Shown piece by piece: positions 1 through 8,649 of a DNA stretch of 64,000 nucleotides. Origin of the DNA: RPQJ01 sp963777725. Its GTDB lineage: Bacteria; Pseudomonadota; Gammaproteobacteria; Steroidobacterales; Steroidobacteraceae. The first letter of the stretch is position 1, and each line of letters starts with the position of its first letter. Location of the stretch: NCBI GenBank assembly GCA_963777725.1, contig CAVZRR010000020.1, positions 124,001-188,000 of the forward strand, in the 5' to 3' direction. A program made the position numbers and the translations under genes. The notes under the pieces are model-generated. The model saw only the letters and a list, made by a program, of their open reading frames with translations, had not been told where the DNA came from and ran no database searches.

Positions 1-593
1 CGCCGGATGCGACCGTCGCTACCGACGTCAGCACCGTGCCCTGGGCCGGGCAATGCGACCTGATCGTCACCGCGACCTCGGCGTTCGGGCAGCGCGTGCT
101 CGATGTGAGCCAGTGCAAGCCCGGCGCCGTGATCCTCGACGTGGCGCTGCCGCCGGACATTTCTGCAGAGGAGGCTGAGCTGCGGCCCGACGTGCTGGTC
201 GTCGAGAGCGGCGAAGTGCTGATTCCGGGGCCGGTGAATTTCAGCTTCAACATCGGGTTGCCGCAGGGCGTCGCCTACGCTTGCCTCGCCGAGGCCGCGC
301 TGCTGGCGATGGAAGAGCGCTTCGAGTGCTTCACGCTCGGCCGCGACGTGCACCCGGACCGCGTCAAGGAGATCTACCGGCTGTTCCGCAAGCACGAATT
401 CCAGATCGCGCCGCTGCGCACGTTCGGCCACCTGCTCACCGACGAGCTCGTCGCGGAGAAACGGGCCCGCGCCGACGAGCTGATGCGAGACTCGGCGCTG
501 CTCGCGCGCGTCAAGGCCGAGGCCGGCGAGAAGATGGCCCGGATCGCGCCACGCGCCAAGGGTGTCGCTGGCATCACGACCCTCAAGGCGTAG
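1..593 (+). CDS. Partial acyl-ACP reductase / predicted amino-acid dehydrogenase-like protein (C-terminal part)
   Basis: The reading frame is open from base 3, so the start lies left of the window. About 196 codons remain. The visible part has the second half of an NAD(P)-binding fold (DLIVTATSAFG), then VILDVALPPD and a glycine/proline-rich VLIPGPVNFSFNIGLP stretch. A helical tail follows (ACLAEAALLAMEERFECFTLG). This resembles the C-terminal half of long-chain acyl-ACP reductases and COG5322 predicted dehydrogenases. If correct, it would reduce an acyl thioester or act on a related substrate in the cytoplasm. A GTG at 36 could start a protein but would truncate the fold. The family call rests on remembered motifs and could be another shikimate-dehydrogenase-like protein. 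Confidence 0.5.
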   Translation, partial: PDATVATDVSTVPWAGQCDLIVTATSAFGQRVLDVSQCKPGAVILDVALPPDISAEEAELRPDVLVVESGEVLIPGPVNFSFNIGLPQGVAYACLAEAALLAMEERFECFTLGRDVHPDRVKEIYRLFRKHEFQIAPLRTFGHLLTDELVAEKRARADELMRDSALLARVKAEAGEKMARIAPRAKGVAGITTLKA

Positions 594-693
594 CGCTCGT
601 CGCGCTCGATGCGGCTTTCTGGAATCCACCAGCCGTTTTCCTGCGATGATGTGCGCGACGTTTCAACCCACTGCCACAGGATCGGTACCCGCC

Positions 694-1206
694 ATGCGGT
701 CACTCGTGCTTCTGGTCGTTGCGCTCCTTGCGGGTTGCGCGCAGATCCCCGACGGCGTGCAGGCCGTCGAGGGCTTCGATACCCAGCGCTATCTCGGCAA
801 GTGGTACGAAATCGCCCGACTGGACCATCGCTTCGAACGCGGCCTGACGAACATCACGGCGGTCTACACCGCGCGTGAAGACGGCTCGATCGGCGTGCTC
901 AACCGGGGCTTCGACCCGGAGAAGGGCGAGTGGCGGCAGGCCGAAGGCCGCGCGAAGCTGGCCGGTGAGCCAGGCACCGGCATGCTCAAGGTGTCTTTCT
1001 TCGGCCCGTTCTACGGCGGCTACAACGTCGTCGAGCTCGACCCGGACTACCAGCTCTCGCTGGTGTCCGGGCCGAACCGCTCCTACCTGTGGATCCTCGC
1101 GCGCCAGCCGGATCCGCCGCGCGACGCGGTGGAGCGCGTCGTGAAGCGGGCGGCCGAACTGGGCTTCGACACTTCGGCGCTGATCTTCGTCACGCACGAT
1201 CGATGA
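694..1206 (+). CDS. blc: Outer-membrane lipoprotein lipocalin (Blc family)
   Basis: This 170-residue lipocalin begins with a lipoprotein signal peptide whose lipobox LLAGC puts the acylated cysteine at residue 15. The lipocalin signature YLGKWYEIAR follows, and the length fits bacterial Blc. Blc binds lysophospholipids or fatty acids at the outer membrane and is linked to envelope stress. The ATG at 694 is chosen because it directly precedes the signal peptide; the frame is open further upstream without signal character. The stop overlaps the start of the rhomboid gene in an ATGA, so the two are probably co-translated. Confidence 0.88.
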   Translation: MRSLVLLVVALLAGCAQIPDGVQAVEGFDTQRYLGKWYEIARLDHRFERGLTNITAVYTAREDGSIGVLNRGFDPEKGEWRQAEGRAKLAGEPGTGMLKVSFFGPFYGGYNVVELDPDYQLSLVSGPNRSYLWILARQPDPPRDAVERVVKRAAELGFDTSALIFVTHDR

Positions 1207-1796
1207 GCGTCGCGCTCGTCATCTTCGTCGTCACGCTCGCCGCGAGCCTGGCCGGGCTGTACGCCAAGCCGCAGATCATCGAGCGGAGCCTGTTCCGGCC
1301 GTACTATTTCCTGCGTCGCAAGCAGTACGACACGATCGTCACCAGCGGCTTCGTGCACGCCGACCTGCCGCACCTGATCTTCAACATGGTGACGTTCTAC
1401 TTCTTCGCGTTCGCGCTCGAACGCCAGATCGGCCCGGCGCGGTTCGCGGCGCTGTACCTCCTCGGGCTCGTGGTCAGCGATCTCGGCACCTATTTCAAGC
1501 ACCGCAACGACCCGCAATACGCCTCGCTCGGTGCCTCGGGCGCGATCTCGGCGGTGCTGTTCGCGGCAATCGTCTATTTCCCGTGGATGAAGCTGTTCAT
1601 CATCCCGATCCCGGTGCCGATCCCGGCACCGCTGTTCGCGGTGGGCTACGTCGCCTACACGTGGTACTCGGCCCGCCAGGCGCGCGGCCGGATCAACCAC
1701 GACGCGCACCTCGGCGGCGCGCTGTTCGGCGTGCTGTTCGTGATGCTCACCGACCCGGCGGCGTTCGGGCAGCTGTTGCGCTGGGCCGGCGGCTGA
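1203..1796 (+). CDS. Rhomboid-family intramembrane serine protease
   Basis: This is a 197-residue polytopic membrane protein. It has the rhomboid serine motif GASG, with Ser112 as nucleophile. The catalytic histidine lies in the last core helix (His169 in HDAHLGGALFG), giving an intact Ser/His dyad. The loop and TM2 region (HADLPHLIFNMVTFYFF) carries the conserved histidine-asparagine pattern. Rhomboids cleave transmembrane segments within the inner membrane; no substrate can be named here. The start codon overlaps the blc stop by 4 bases, suggesting an envelope-related two-gene operon. Confidence 0.85.
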   Translation: MSVALVIFVVTLAASLAGLYAKPQIIERSLFRPYYFLRRKQYDTIVTSGFVHADLPHLIFNMVTFYFFAFALERQIGPARFAALYLLGLVVSDLGTYFKHRNDPQYASLGASGAISAVLFAAIVYFPWMKLFIIPIPVPIPAPLFAVGYVAYTWYSARQARGRINHDAHLGGALFGVLFVMLTDPAAFGQLLRWAGG

Positions 1797-1905
1797 ACGC
1801 ACCGATACTGCGAACCGCGTCGCAAGCAGTGGCGGATTTCGGGGCTGCGACCGGCCGCTTCTGGGTACACTCCGGGCTCGTCACATTCGGCAGGAGGGTG
1901 GATCC

Positions 1906-2280
1906 ATGCGCAATCGCTTCGTCATCTACGTCGTTTGTCTCGCGATGCTGAACCTCGGTTCGCCGCTCGTCGCGCAGGCCGAGCTGATCGGCACGCTGCA
2001 GGCGGTCGAGGCGAGCACGCGCGCGCAGGACCTCGCGACCGTCAGCTCGGCGCTGGCCCGCGACCAGGTGCGGGCGCAGTTCGTCGCGCTCGGGGTCGAT
2101 CCCGCGCAGGTCGAGACGCGCGTGGCCGCGTTGACGGATTCCGAGCTGCGCACGCTCGCCGGCAAGATCTCCGAAGCGCCGGCCGGCGCTGACGCGCTCG
2201 CCGTGATCGGCATCGTCTTCGTCGTGCTGCTGATCCTCGAGATGGTCGGCGTCATCGACATCTTCAAGAAGTTCCCGTGA
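1906..2280 (+). CDS. PA2779 family protein
   Basis: This 124-residue protein has an N-terminal signal peptide or membrane segment ending near VAQA, an amphipathic middle region and a second hydrophobic segment near the C-terminus (VIGIVFVVLLILEMVGVI). This is the layout of the PA2779 family, of unknown function. It lies 22 bases upstream of a PA2778-family cysteine peptidase, the usual partner, so the two probably form an envelope-associated operon. A GGAGG ribosome-binding site lies at 1892-1896, just upstream of the ATG. Confidence 0.8.
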   Translation: MRNRFVIYVVCLAMLNLGSPLVAQAELIGTLQAVEASTRAQDLATVSSALARDQVRAQFVALGVDPAQVETRVAALTDSELRTLAGKISEAPAGADALAVIGIVFVVLLILEMVGVIDIFKKFP

Positions 2281-2302
2281 GCCGGGAGGCCAGGTCGGCC
2301 TC

Positions 2303-3277
2303 ATGAGACCCAGCCGCGCCGCCCGCGCGGCGGCCTTGGCCGCCGCGCTGGTGCTCGCGGGTTGCGCTTCCCGCGGACCGCAACTGCCGCCGGTGACCGT
2401 CGCCGGGTTGCCGGCGAGCGTCGAACTCGACTCGACGCCGTTCTTCCCGCAACAGGATTACCAGTGCGGCCCCGCGGCGCTTGCGACCGTGCTCGTCGCG
2501 TCAGGCGCCCAGGTCTCGCCCGATGAACTCGTGGCCGAGGTCTACCTTCCGGGCCGCAAGGGCAGCCTGCAGGCCGAGCTGATTGCCGCCGCGCGCAGCC
2601 GCGGACGGCTGCCCTACGTGCTGCCGCCCTCGCTCGACGACCTGCTGGCGCAAGTCGCCGCGGGCCATCCGGTCCTGGTGCTGCAGAAGACCGGCGCGGG
2701 TCCCTGGCCCGGCTGGCACTACGCAGTCGTGATCGGTTACGACGCGTCGCGCGACCGGCTCCTGTTGCGCTCCGGGACCGAAGCGCGGCTCGAACTGTCG
2801 GCGACGTATTTTCGCGCCACCTGGGATCGCGCGGATCGCTGGGCCATGATGGTGCTCGAGCCGGGCCGGTTGCCGGCGAGGGCGGACTTGGGCCGCTACA
2901 TGGAAGCGGCGGCCGGTCTGGAGTCCGTGGGTCGGCTCGACGATGCGGAGCAGGCGTACCGTGCCGCCGCGCGGCACTGGCCGGGCGAATCCCTGCCACG
3001 GCTCGCGCTCGCCAACATCGCGCTCGCGCGCGGCGACGAGGCAGCGGCGGAACGTGAACTGCGCGCGGCGCTCAGCCTCGCCCCCGACGACGTGGCCGCG
3101 CGCAACAACCTGGCCGAGGTGCTGCGCTCGATGGGTTGTCCCGAATCGGCGCGCCGTGAGATCGCGATTGCAGCCAGGCGGGCGGAGGGTGGGCCGCTGG
3201 CCGCGGCCGTTGCGTCGACGCAGCGCCGGATCGACGCGTCGAGCGGTCCCGACGGCCCGGGTTGCCCGGCGGATTGA
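2303..3277 (+). CDS. PA2778 family cysteine peptidase (C39-like lipoprotein with TPR region)
   Basis: This 324-residue protein has a lipoprotein signal peptide with lipobox LAGC (Cys21). A C39-like papain-fold domain follows, with catalytic Cys55 in QDYQCGPAAL and His139 in GWHYAVVIGYD. A C-terminal region of about 120 residues is built of TPR-like helices (AEQAYRAAARHWP, AERELRAALSLAP). The family is predicted to be a periplasm-facing cysteine peptidase whose substrate is unknown. It sits directly behind its usual PA2779 partner. Confidence 0.85.
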   Translation: MRPSRAARAAALAAALVLAGCASRGPQLPPVTVAGLPASVELDSTPFFPQQDYQCGPAALATVLVASGAQVSPDELVAEVYLPGRKGSLQAELIAAARSRGRLPYVLPPSLDDLLAQVAAGHPVLVLQKTGAGPWPGWHYAVVIGYDASRDRLLLRSGTEARLELSATYFRATWDRADRWAMMVLEPGRLPARADLGRYMEAAAGLESVGRLDDAEQAYRAAARHWPGESLPRLALANIALARGDEAAAERELRAALSLAPDDVAARNNLAEVLRSMGCPESARREIAIAARRAEGGPLAAAVASTQRRIDASSGPDGPGCPAD

Positions 3278-3297
3278 GCGGCGGCACACTCGCAGCC

Positions 3298-3513
3298 ATG
3301 ACGCTGAAGGAGCGAGTCGACGCGATCTTCCCGGAGTGGCAGCGCTGGTATCCCAGCCTGTTCGACGCCGCGGTGGACCTCGGCGTCATTCGCGCCCGGG
3401 TCTGTGATCCGTCGTCACTGCTGCTGTCGAACCGCCACGCGGGCGTTCGCGCGGCCGCGGAGCTCGAGCATCGGCGCCGCTGGAGCGCCGAGGAAAACGA
3501 GCCGGAAGACTAG
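3298..3513 (+). CDS. Hypothetical protein
   Basis: This is a 71-residue reading frame starting at the ATG at 3298, just after the PA2778-family gene. I do not recognise it. It is soluble, ends in an acidic tail (AEENEPED) and has a charged middle (AELEHRRRWS). It lacks a signal peptide or membrane segment. A short upstream extension to 3262 is possible but starts inside the neighbour. The codon pattern is GC-rich in third positions, which supports coding, but the small size keeps confidence low. Confidence 0.5.
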   Translation: MTLKERVDAIFPEWQRWYPSLFDAAVDLGVIRARVCDPSSLLLSNRHAGVRAAAELEHRRRWSAEENEPED

Positions 3514-3535
3514 GCGCCGCTGCAGGCCACGCCGC

Positions 3536-4387
3536 TCAGCGACGGGGCGGCATTTCCGCGAACTGCGGAATCGTGTCGCTGATGTCGGTCCACAGCGCCT
3601 TCGAGCCGACGAAGATGTGCGCGGCGGGAGCGATGCCGGGCTCGCTGTCCAGCGAGCCGGCCGGCACCACGGCGACGTTGTGCTCGAAGGAGACGCGCGG
3701 GACGGCCGCGCCGCAGCGCTTGCAGAACGCCGTGCCGAAATGCTGCGCTTCGGGCAACTTGTAGTTCTGCACCTGGTCCGCGCCGCGCGTCCAGCGAAAG
3801 CCCTCCGCCTTGTAGAAGACGTTGGCGCAATGCTCGGCGCTGTTGCCCTGCCGGCACCGCGAGCAGTGACAGAAAAACATCCGCAGCGGCGCCGTCGAAA
3901 TCTCGTACGCGACGTCGCCGCAGAGACAGCTGCCTTGCGTGACGCCCGGAGTCACGGCGACGGGCTCGCGCGGTGTCGACGGCATGCCGAACTCGGGCGG
4001 GTACTCGTCGTACTGCGGCAGCGTGTCGGTGATCGTGTACCAGCCGGCCTTCGACGCCACGAACATGTGCTTGGTCGGCCGGATGCCCGGGTCGTCCACG
4101 AGATTGCCGGCCGGCGCGATCGCGAGGCCGATCGCTTCATCGAGCAGCGGTGCGACCGAGCCGCAGACGCGACAGAACTCGCGGTGCCCTTTCTCGGACG
4201 ACTTGTAGCTCGCGAGCGTCGAGGTGTCGCCGACCCAGCGGAAGCCGCTCAACGGGGCCACCGCCCAGGTCGCGAAAGGCGCGCCGTGGTGCTTGCGGCA
4301 CATCGAGCAATGGCAGTGCACCATGTCGACGAACGGTCCGTCGATCTGGTAGCGCAGAGCCCCGCACAGGCAGCGTCCGTCGGTCAT
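3536..4387 (-). CDS. Tandem GFA-domain protein
   Basis: This 283-residue protein contains two consecutive GFA (glutathione-dependent formaldehyde-activating) zinc domains. Each has the CLCG start motif, a CHCSxCR knuckle (HCHCSMCRKHH, FCHCSRCRQGN) and a later CRVCG or CKRCG pair. Single-domain GFA proteins of about 130-150 residues are usual, so this is an internal duplication. The family is predicted to bind zinc and act on thiol adducts, but the physiological substrate is unknown. It stands alone and converges on the preceding hypothetical gene. Confidence 0.85.
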   Translation of the reverse strand: MTDGRCLCGALRYQIDGPFVDMVHCHCSMCRKHHGAPFATWAVAPLSGFRWVGDTSTLASYKSSEKGHREFCRVCGSVAPLLDEAIGLAIAPAGNLVDDPGIRPTKHMFVASKAGWYTITDTLPQYDEYPPEFGMPSTPREPVAVTPGVTQGSCLCGDVAYEISTAPLRMFFCHCSRCRQGNSAEHCANVFYKAEGFRWTRGADQVQNYKLPEAQHFGTAFCKRCGAAVPRVSFEHNVAVVPAGSLDSEPGIAPAAHIFVGSKALWTDISDTIPQFAEMPPRR

Positions 4388-4459
4388 GGCTCGTCTCCCT
4401 GGCCGCGATGGCGGCGTGCGAGGGCATACGTTATGCCCCCGCGCGCGGTTTCGCCACGG

Positions 4460-6517
4460 TCAGTCGAGCGAGGCGCCGACCTTGAGCCACAGCGTGCGGC
4501 CGGGCTCGTTGACGCGCGTCGTCTGCTCGAAGCCGGCCACCATCGCGCCGCCGCGGCTCAGGTGCTCCGCGTAGAGCTTGTCGAACAGGTTGTCGACGCC
4601 GGCCGTGACCAGCACGCCCGCCGCCGGACGCCAGCCGGCATTCAGCGACAGCACGCCGAAGCCGCCCGTGCGGCCGAGGTCCTGGCCGACGATGTTGCCC
4701 TGGTTCAGCGCATAGCGATCCTGCTCGGTCACGACGCGCCACAGCGCCCCCGCGGACCAGCGCGCGCCAGTGTAGTTGAGCCCCGTGCGCAGTTCGAGCG
4801 GCGGCATCTGCGCGAGCGGTCGGTCGTCGGTTCGATTCTCGCCGCGCGTATAGGCCAGTGATCCCGTGGCGCTCCAGCGCGGCGCCAGCGCGACGGTGGC
4901 GTCGGCCTCGCCACCCCAGGTGCGCGCGTCGACGTTGCGGGTCACGGTGACCCGGCGCGGCGCCTTCAGGTAGCCGGTTTCGATCAGGATGTAGTCGTCG
5001 ACGTCGCTGTAGAACGCGGCCAGCGACGCGGCGATGCGTTCGCTGGTCCACACGACGCCGGTGTCGAACTGCGTCGTCTTCTCCGGCGCGGTGCGGAATG
5101 CGCTCAGGCTGTCGACGCTCTCCTTGCCGGCCGAGATCAATTCCCAGTAATCCGGAAAGCGCTGCACGTGGCCCAGTCCCGCATAAATCGTCGCGGGTCG
5201 TGCGGCGAGGTCGCGCTCGAGGCGCGCGAAGCCGCTGGTCAGCGTCGTCTCGCGCTCTGCGCCGGCCGTCGGGTTGGGAACGACCGTCATTCCAGACCGC
5301 AACGTCTCGCGTTCGTCCCGCGCATCCCAAAGGTCCGCGCGCAGTCCGGCGATGGCGCGCGCTCGCTCGCCGATCGGCTGGTTCAACTCGCCGAAGAAGC
5401 CGACGCTGCGGAACCACGCGTCGTCGACCCGCGCCATCTGCTGGTACGGAAGCAGGTCCTGGTTCATCGTCGCGCGCAGCGAGTGCTCGTTCTGCTGCAG
5501 GTCGGCCCCCACCGTTGCCGTGGCCGCGCGCGCCAGGGCGAGGTCGAGCGCCAGGCGACCGCCCGTGGTGCGTCGGTCCGGGTTCTGCACCGCCTTGCCC
5601 GGCATCGTGGCCGTCGGCGTGAAGTCGCGCAGGCTGTAGTTGTCCATCACGTGGTCGACGTAGTTGTAGTAGCCGCGGCCCTCGAGCCGGGTCACGCGCT
5701 CGGTCAGGCCCTCGCGCTCGAAGCTGAACCCGACGTTCTCGCGATCGAACATGACGCCGTCCATGCCGCGGTCGGCGTAGGCCGCTTCGCCATCGCTGCG
5801 CACGCCCGTGAGCTCGGCTTGCGTGTACTCGTCCGGCGTCCAGCCGAGCGCCGCGTTCGCGCTCCAGCGTTCGTACTCGGAATGCACGGTCTCGCCGGCG
5901 CCGTCGTCGTAGTCGTCCGCTGCGGCGCGCGTCGCGGTCAGCTGCCCGTAGACCTGTGGCGTGCCGGCGCGCAGGTCGCCGACGAGGTCGTTGCGACCGA
6001 AGCTCGCGCCGAGCGCGCTGGCCCGTGCGGTGTAACCCGTTTGATCGAAGCGCTGCATTTCCCGCTCGAACGATACGGCGGCGGCCGAATTGCCGGGCCC
6101 GTGCAACACCGTCTGCGGCCCCTTGATGACGACGATGCGGTCGTAAGCCTCCGGGAACACGTAGGCGGTGGGCGGGTCCATGCGCATGCCGCAACCGCCG
6201 AGCACCTGTTCGCCGTCGAGCAGGATGTTGACGCGCGAGGCCGCCATGCCGCGGAAGACGGGATCGCCGTCCGTGCCGCCCTTGCGGATCACCGAGAAGC
6301 CGGGAATCGTCTTCAAGTAGTCGGCACCGTCGTGCGCCGGCAGCGGTTGCCGCGGCGCCTGTGGATCCGTCACCACCAGCAGCGGAGCATGCATCCGGGC
6401 GGCGGTGACGACGATTTCATCCAGTGGATCGGCGGCGCGGACGGCGCCGGCGTGGGCAGCCAGCGCAGACGCGCAGGTGATGACGGCCGCCCGGCGGGCG
6501 CCGCGAGAAATCTTCAT
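4460..6517 (-). CDS. TonB-dependent copper receptor (OprC/NosA type)
   Basis: This is a 685-residue TonB-dependent outer-membrane receptor. It has a signal peptide, a TonB box-like segment (DEIVVTAARMH) and a plug domain. The plug carries GGCGMRMDPPTAYVFPEAYD, the pattern that marks the copper-receptor family, with its conserved cysteine and methionines. About 22 beta strands follow, ending in a typical C-terminal strand (TLWLKVGASLD). It would bind copper or a copper chelate outside the cell and import it with TonB energy. The gene just upstream is a DUF2946 protein, the usual companion of these receptors, and both are on the minus strand. Confidence 0.85.
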   Translation of the reverse strand: MKISRGARRAAVITCASALAAHAGAVRAADPLDEIVVTAARMHAPLLVVTDPQAPRQPLPAHDGADYLKTIPGFSVIRKGGTDGDPVFRGMAASRVNILLDGEQVLGGCGMRMDPPTAYVFPEAYDRIVVIKGPQTVLHGPGNSAAAVSFEREMQRFDQTGYTARASALGASFGRNDLVGDLRAGTPQVYGQLTATRAAADDYDDGAGETVHSEYERWSANAALGWTPDEYTQAELTGVRSDGEAAYADRGMDGVMFDRENVGFSFEREGLTERVTRLEGRGYYNYVDHVMDNYSLRDFTPTATMPGKAVQNPDRRTTGGRLALDLALARAATATVGADLQQNEHSLRATMNQDLLPYQQMARVDDAWFRSVGFFGELNQPIGERARAIAGLRADLWDARDERETLRSGMTVVPNPTAGAERETTLTSGFARLERDLAARPATIYAGLGHVQRFPDYWELISAGKESVDSLSAFRTAPEKTTQFDTGVVWTSERIAASLAAFYSDVDDYILIETGYLKAPRRVTVTRNVDARTWGGEADATVALAPRWSATGSLAYTRGENRTDDRPLAQMPPLELRTGLNYTGARWSAGALWRVVTEQDRYALNQGNIVGQDLGRTGGFGVLSLNAGWRPAAGVLVTAGVDNLFDKLYAEHLSRGGAMVAGFEQTTRVNEPGRTLWLKVGASLD

Positions 6518-6559
6518 TGGGGCACTCTCCTGAAATTCGTGGGTCCAGCTCGAAACGGG

Positions 6560-6961
6560 CTAGACCAGCGACGGAGGTGCTCGGGGTGATTGCGGGCGGT
6601 GGTGATGGCGAACGGGCGCCGGGGTGACTGCGCGCGGCGATTGCAGGTGCTCGTGCCGCGGAGTGAAGTCCAGGACCGCGAAGTCGACGGCGGGCGGCGC
6701 AATCGTGGCGGCGGCTGCGAAGACGCAAGGGGCCGAGTGCGCGGCCTGCGAATCATCGGGGGCTTCGCCGCCGTCCTGCGTCAGCCGCACGATCACGGAC
6801 GACTTGCCGTCGCCGTGACACATCTGCATCGTCAGTTCGGTGCCGTCGCCGAACGCCGGCATGAAGCCTTCCGGTACCAGCAACCGGAACGCGAGCGCCG
6901 GCAGCAGGAGCAGGATCACCCACTGCCGAGTCACGTGCGCGCGGAGCCTGCCGAGCCTCAT
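6560..6961 (-). CDS. DUF2946 family protein
   Basis: This 133-residue protein has an N-terminal hydrophobic segment (WVILLLLPALAFRLLVPEGFMP) followed by MQMCHGDG and a C-terminal histidine/proline-rich stretch (VRHHHRPQSPRAPP). This is the arrangement of DUF2946 proteins, which are predicted periplasmic metal-associated proteins often next to copper receptors. The cysteine, methionines and histidines could bind copper; that is inference. It precedes the TonB-dependent copper receptor by 42 bases and is probably its operon partner. Confidence 0.75.
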   Translation of the reverse strand: MRLGRLRAHVTRQWVILLLLPALAFRLLVPEGFMPAFGDGTELTMQMCHGDGKSSVIVRLTQDGGEAPDDSQAAHSAPCVFAAAATIAPPAVDFAVLDFTPRHEHLQSPRAVTPAPVRHHHRPQSPRAPPSLV

Positions 6962-6970
6962 GGGCCGAGT

Positions 6971-7888
6971 CTAATGGATCGGCTGCTCCCCGCGCGACTC
7001 GCAGGTCTCGGCGACTTTCTGGCGCAGGATCTCGCCCAAGCGCCGCGCCCCGGGTCCCGCGGTGTCGTGGTCGGCGTAGATCAGGTACAGCGTGACGTAA
7101 CGCTCGCGGCCTTCAGCGAGCGGTAGCGGCACGAGGGCCCCGGAGTCGAGTTCTTCGCGGATGTTCTCCCGCGGAAACCACGCATAGCCGAGCCCCATCC
7201 GGGCAGCCCGGATCGACGTCGCCTTGTGCGACATCGTCCAGCGCTTCTCGTTGAGCCAACCGCCGCTGCGGCTGCGCTGCGCGCCCGAGTCACGGACGAC
7301 CAGGTGACGGTGGTGACGCAGGTCGTCGAGCGTCAACATGCGCCCGAGCTGATGCAGCGGGTGCTGCGGCGCCGCGGCGCAAACGAAACGCACTTGCATC
7401 AACGGGTCGCCGAGGAAGCCGCCGGGCACGATGCCGCCGATCGACAGGTCGACGCGACCCTCGGTCAATGCTTCTTCAGTGCCACCCAGCACGGATTCAG
7501 TGACTTCGATCCGGGTGTCGGGATGTTCCTGATCGAAGGCGGCGAAGCACTCGAGCAGCAACCAGGTCGGGAAGATGATGTCGACGGCGAGCCGGATCTC
7601 GGGCTCCCAGCCGCGCGCGAGCTCCGCGGCCGCGCGCTCGACTCGCGCCGCCTCCTCGACGAGCGCCTTGCCGCGGCGATAGAGCACCTGTCCGGTGGCG
7701 GTCAGCGCCGCCTTGCGGCCGCGCAGCTCGAACACCTGCACGCCGAGCAGATCCTCGAGCTTCTTGATCGTGTAGGTCACGGTCGACTGGGTGCGGTGCA
7801 GGCGCTCGGACGCCTGCGCGTAGCCGCCGGCCTCGACCACGGCTACGAGCGCGCTCCATTGGTCCAGTGTGATTTTCGGCTGCGCCAT
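6971..7888 (-). CDS. LysR-family transcriptional regulator
   Basis: This 305-residue LysR regulator has an N-terminal winged helix (YAQASERLHRTQSTVTYTIKKLE) and a substrate-binding domain from about residue 90. The ATG at 7888 gives the usual LysR N-terminus; an in-frame start at 7978 would add about 30 atypical residues across the operator region. It is divergent from azoR-doxX-pirin, and the intergenic region holds nested palindromes. It therefore probably controls the azoreductase operon and itself. The inducer is not evident; related YhaJ/AzoR-linked regulators respond to quinones or aromatic electrophiles. Confidence 0.85.
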   Translation of the reverse strand: MAQPKITLDQWSALVAVVEAGGYAQASERLHRTQSTVTYTIKKLEDLLGVQVFELRGRKAALTATGQVLYRRGKALVEEAARVERAAAELARGWEPEIRLAVDIIFPTWLLLECFAAFDQEHPDTRIEVTESVLGGTEEALTEGRVDLSIGGIVPGGFLGDPLMQVRFVCAAAPQHPLHQLGRMLTLDDLRHHRHLVVRDSGAQRSRSGGWLNEKRWTMSHKATSIRAARMGLGYAWFPRENIREELDSGALVPLPLAEGRERYVTLYLIYADHDTAGPGARRLGEILRQKVAETCESRGEQPIH

Positions 7889-7890
7889 AT

Positions 7891-7948
7891 ATCTATCCAA
7901 TCGATTGATTAGCGCTAATTTATCGTCCTTTTGATTGATTGGATAGAT
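7891..7948. promoter_or_regulatory. Divergent LysR operator region with nested inverted repeats
   Basis: Twelve-base arms at 7891-7902 (ATCTATCCAATC) and 7937-7948 (GATTGGATAGAT) are perfect inverted repeats. Between them is a perfect 12-base palindrome, ATTAGCGCTAAT, at 7908-7919. The stretch is much more AT-rich than its surroundings. It sits between the LysR gene and azoR, the usual place for LysR binding sites and both promoters. Confidence 0.6.
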
Positions 7949-7993
7949 GGAGAATTCTTTCCACACGAATCCTCTCATTCATAAGGGCCAGCC

Positions 7994-8593
7994 ATGCAGA
8001 CCATCCTTCAACTGAACTCCAGCCTTTCCGGCGCGGCCGGGCAGTCTTCGCAGCTCGCCAGCGAGTTCGCGTCGGCACTCGCCGGAGCCTCCGGTGCGCG
8101 GGTCACCGTGCGCGATCTCGCCATGCAACCGGTGCCGCACCTGACGCTCGAGCGGTTCCAGGCCTTCGGTACGCCGGTCGCCGAGCGTACGCTCGAGCAA
8201 CAGCGCTACGTGGCGGAGTCCGACGTGCTCATCGACGAGCTGCGCAAGGCCGACACGATCGTGCTCGGCGTGCCGATGTACAACTTCGGCGTGCCCTCGA
8301 CGCTCAAGGCGTACTTCGACCACGTGGCGCGGTCGGGGGTGACGTTCCGTTACACGGCGGAAGGCCCGGTCGGGTTGCTGACCGGAAAGAAGGTCTACGT
8401 CTTTGCGACGCGTGGCGGACAGTACGCGGGCACTGCGGGCGACCTGCAGACGGCGTACCTGCGGCAGTTCCTCGGCTTCATCGGCCTGCGCGACGTCGAG
8501 TTCATCTACGCCGAGGGTCTCGCGCTCGGCGCAGAGCAACGCGAAGCCGCGCTCGGACGCGCCCTCGAGCGCATCGGGCAGCTGGCCGCCTGA
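7994..8593 (+). CDS. azoR: FMN-dependent NADH-azoreductase
   Basis: This 199-residue flavodoxin-fold protein matches the AzoR family in length. It has the N-terminal phosphate-binding loop region (LNSSLSGAAGQSSQLA), the FMN-binding segment VPMYNFGVPSTLKAYFDHV, and TRGGQY. It would reduce quinones and azo compounds with NADH by two-electron transfer in the cytoplasm. It is the first gene of an azoR-doxX-pirin set under a divergent LysR regulator, a layout typical of defence against electrophiles. Confidence 0.88.
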   Translation: MQTILQLNSSLSGAAGQSSQLASEFASALAGASGARVTVRDLAMQPVPHLTLERFQAFGTPVAERTLEQQRYVAESDVLIDELRKADTIVLGVPMYNFGVPSTLKAYFDHVARSGVTFRYTAEGPVGLLTGKKVYVFATRGGQYAGTAGDLQTAYLRQFLGFIGLRDVEFIYAEGLALGAEQREAALGRALERIGQLAA

Positions 8594-8649
8594 GCGAAGC
8601 TCACTTCATCCCTTGCAATCTTTCAATCCCTGACTACGGTAGACACACC

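Noticed and set aside
5168..6589. A long plus-strand frame opposite the copper receptor
   Set aside because: The minus strand encodes a full TonB-dependent receptor; the plus frame has no recognisable features.
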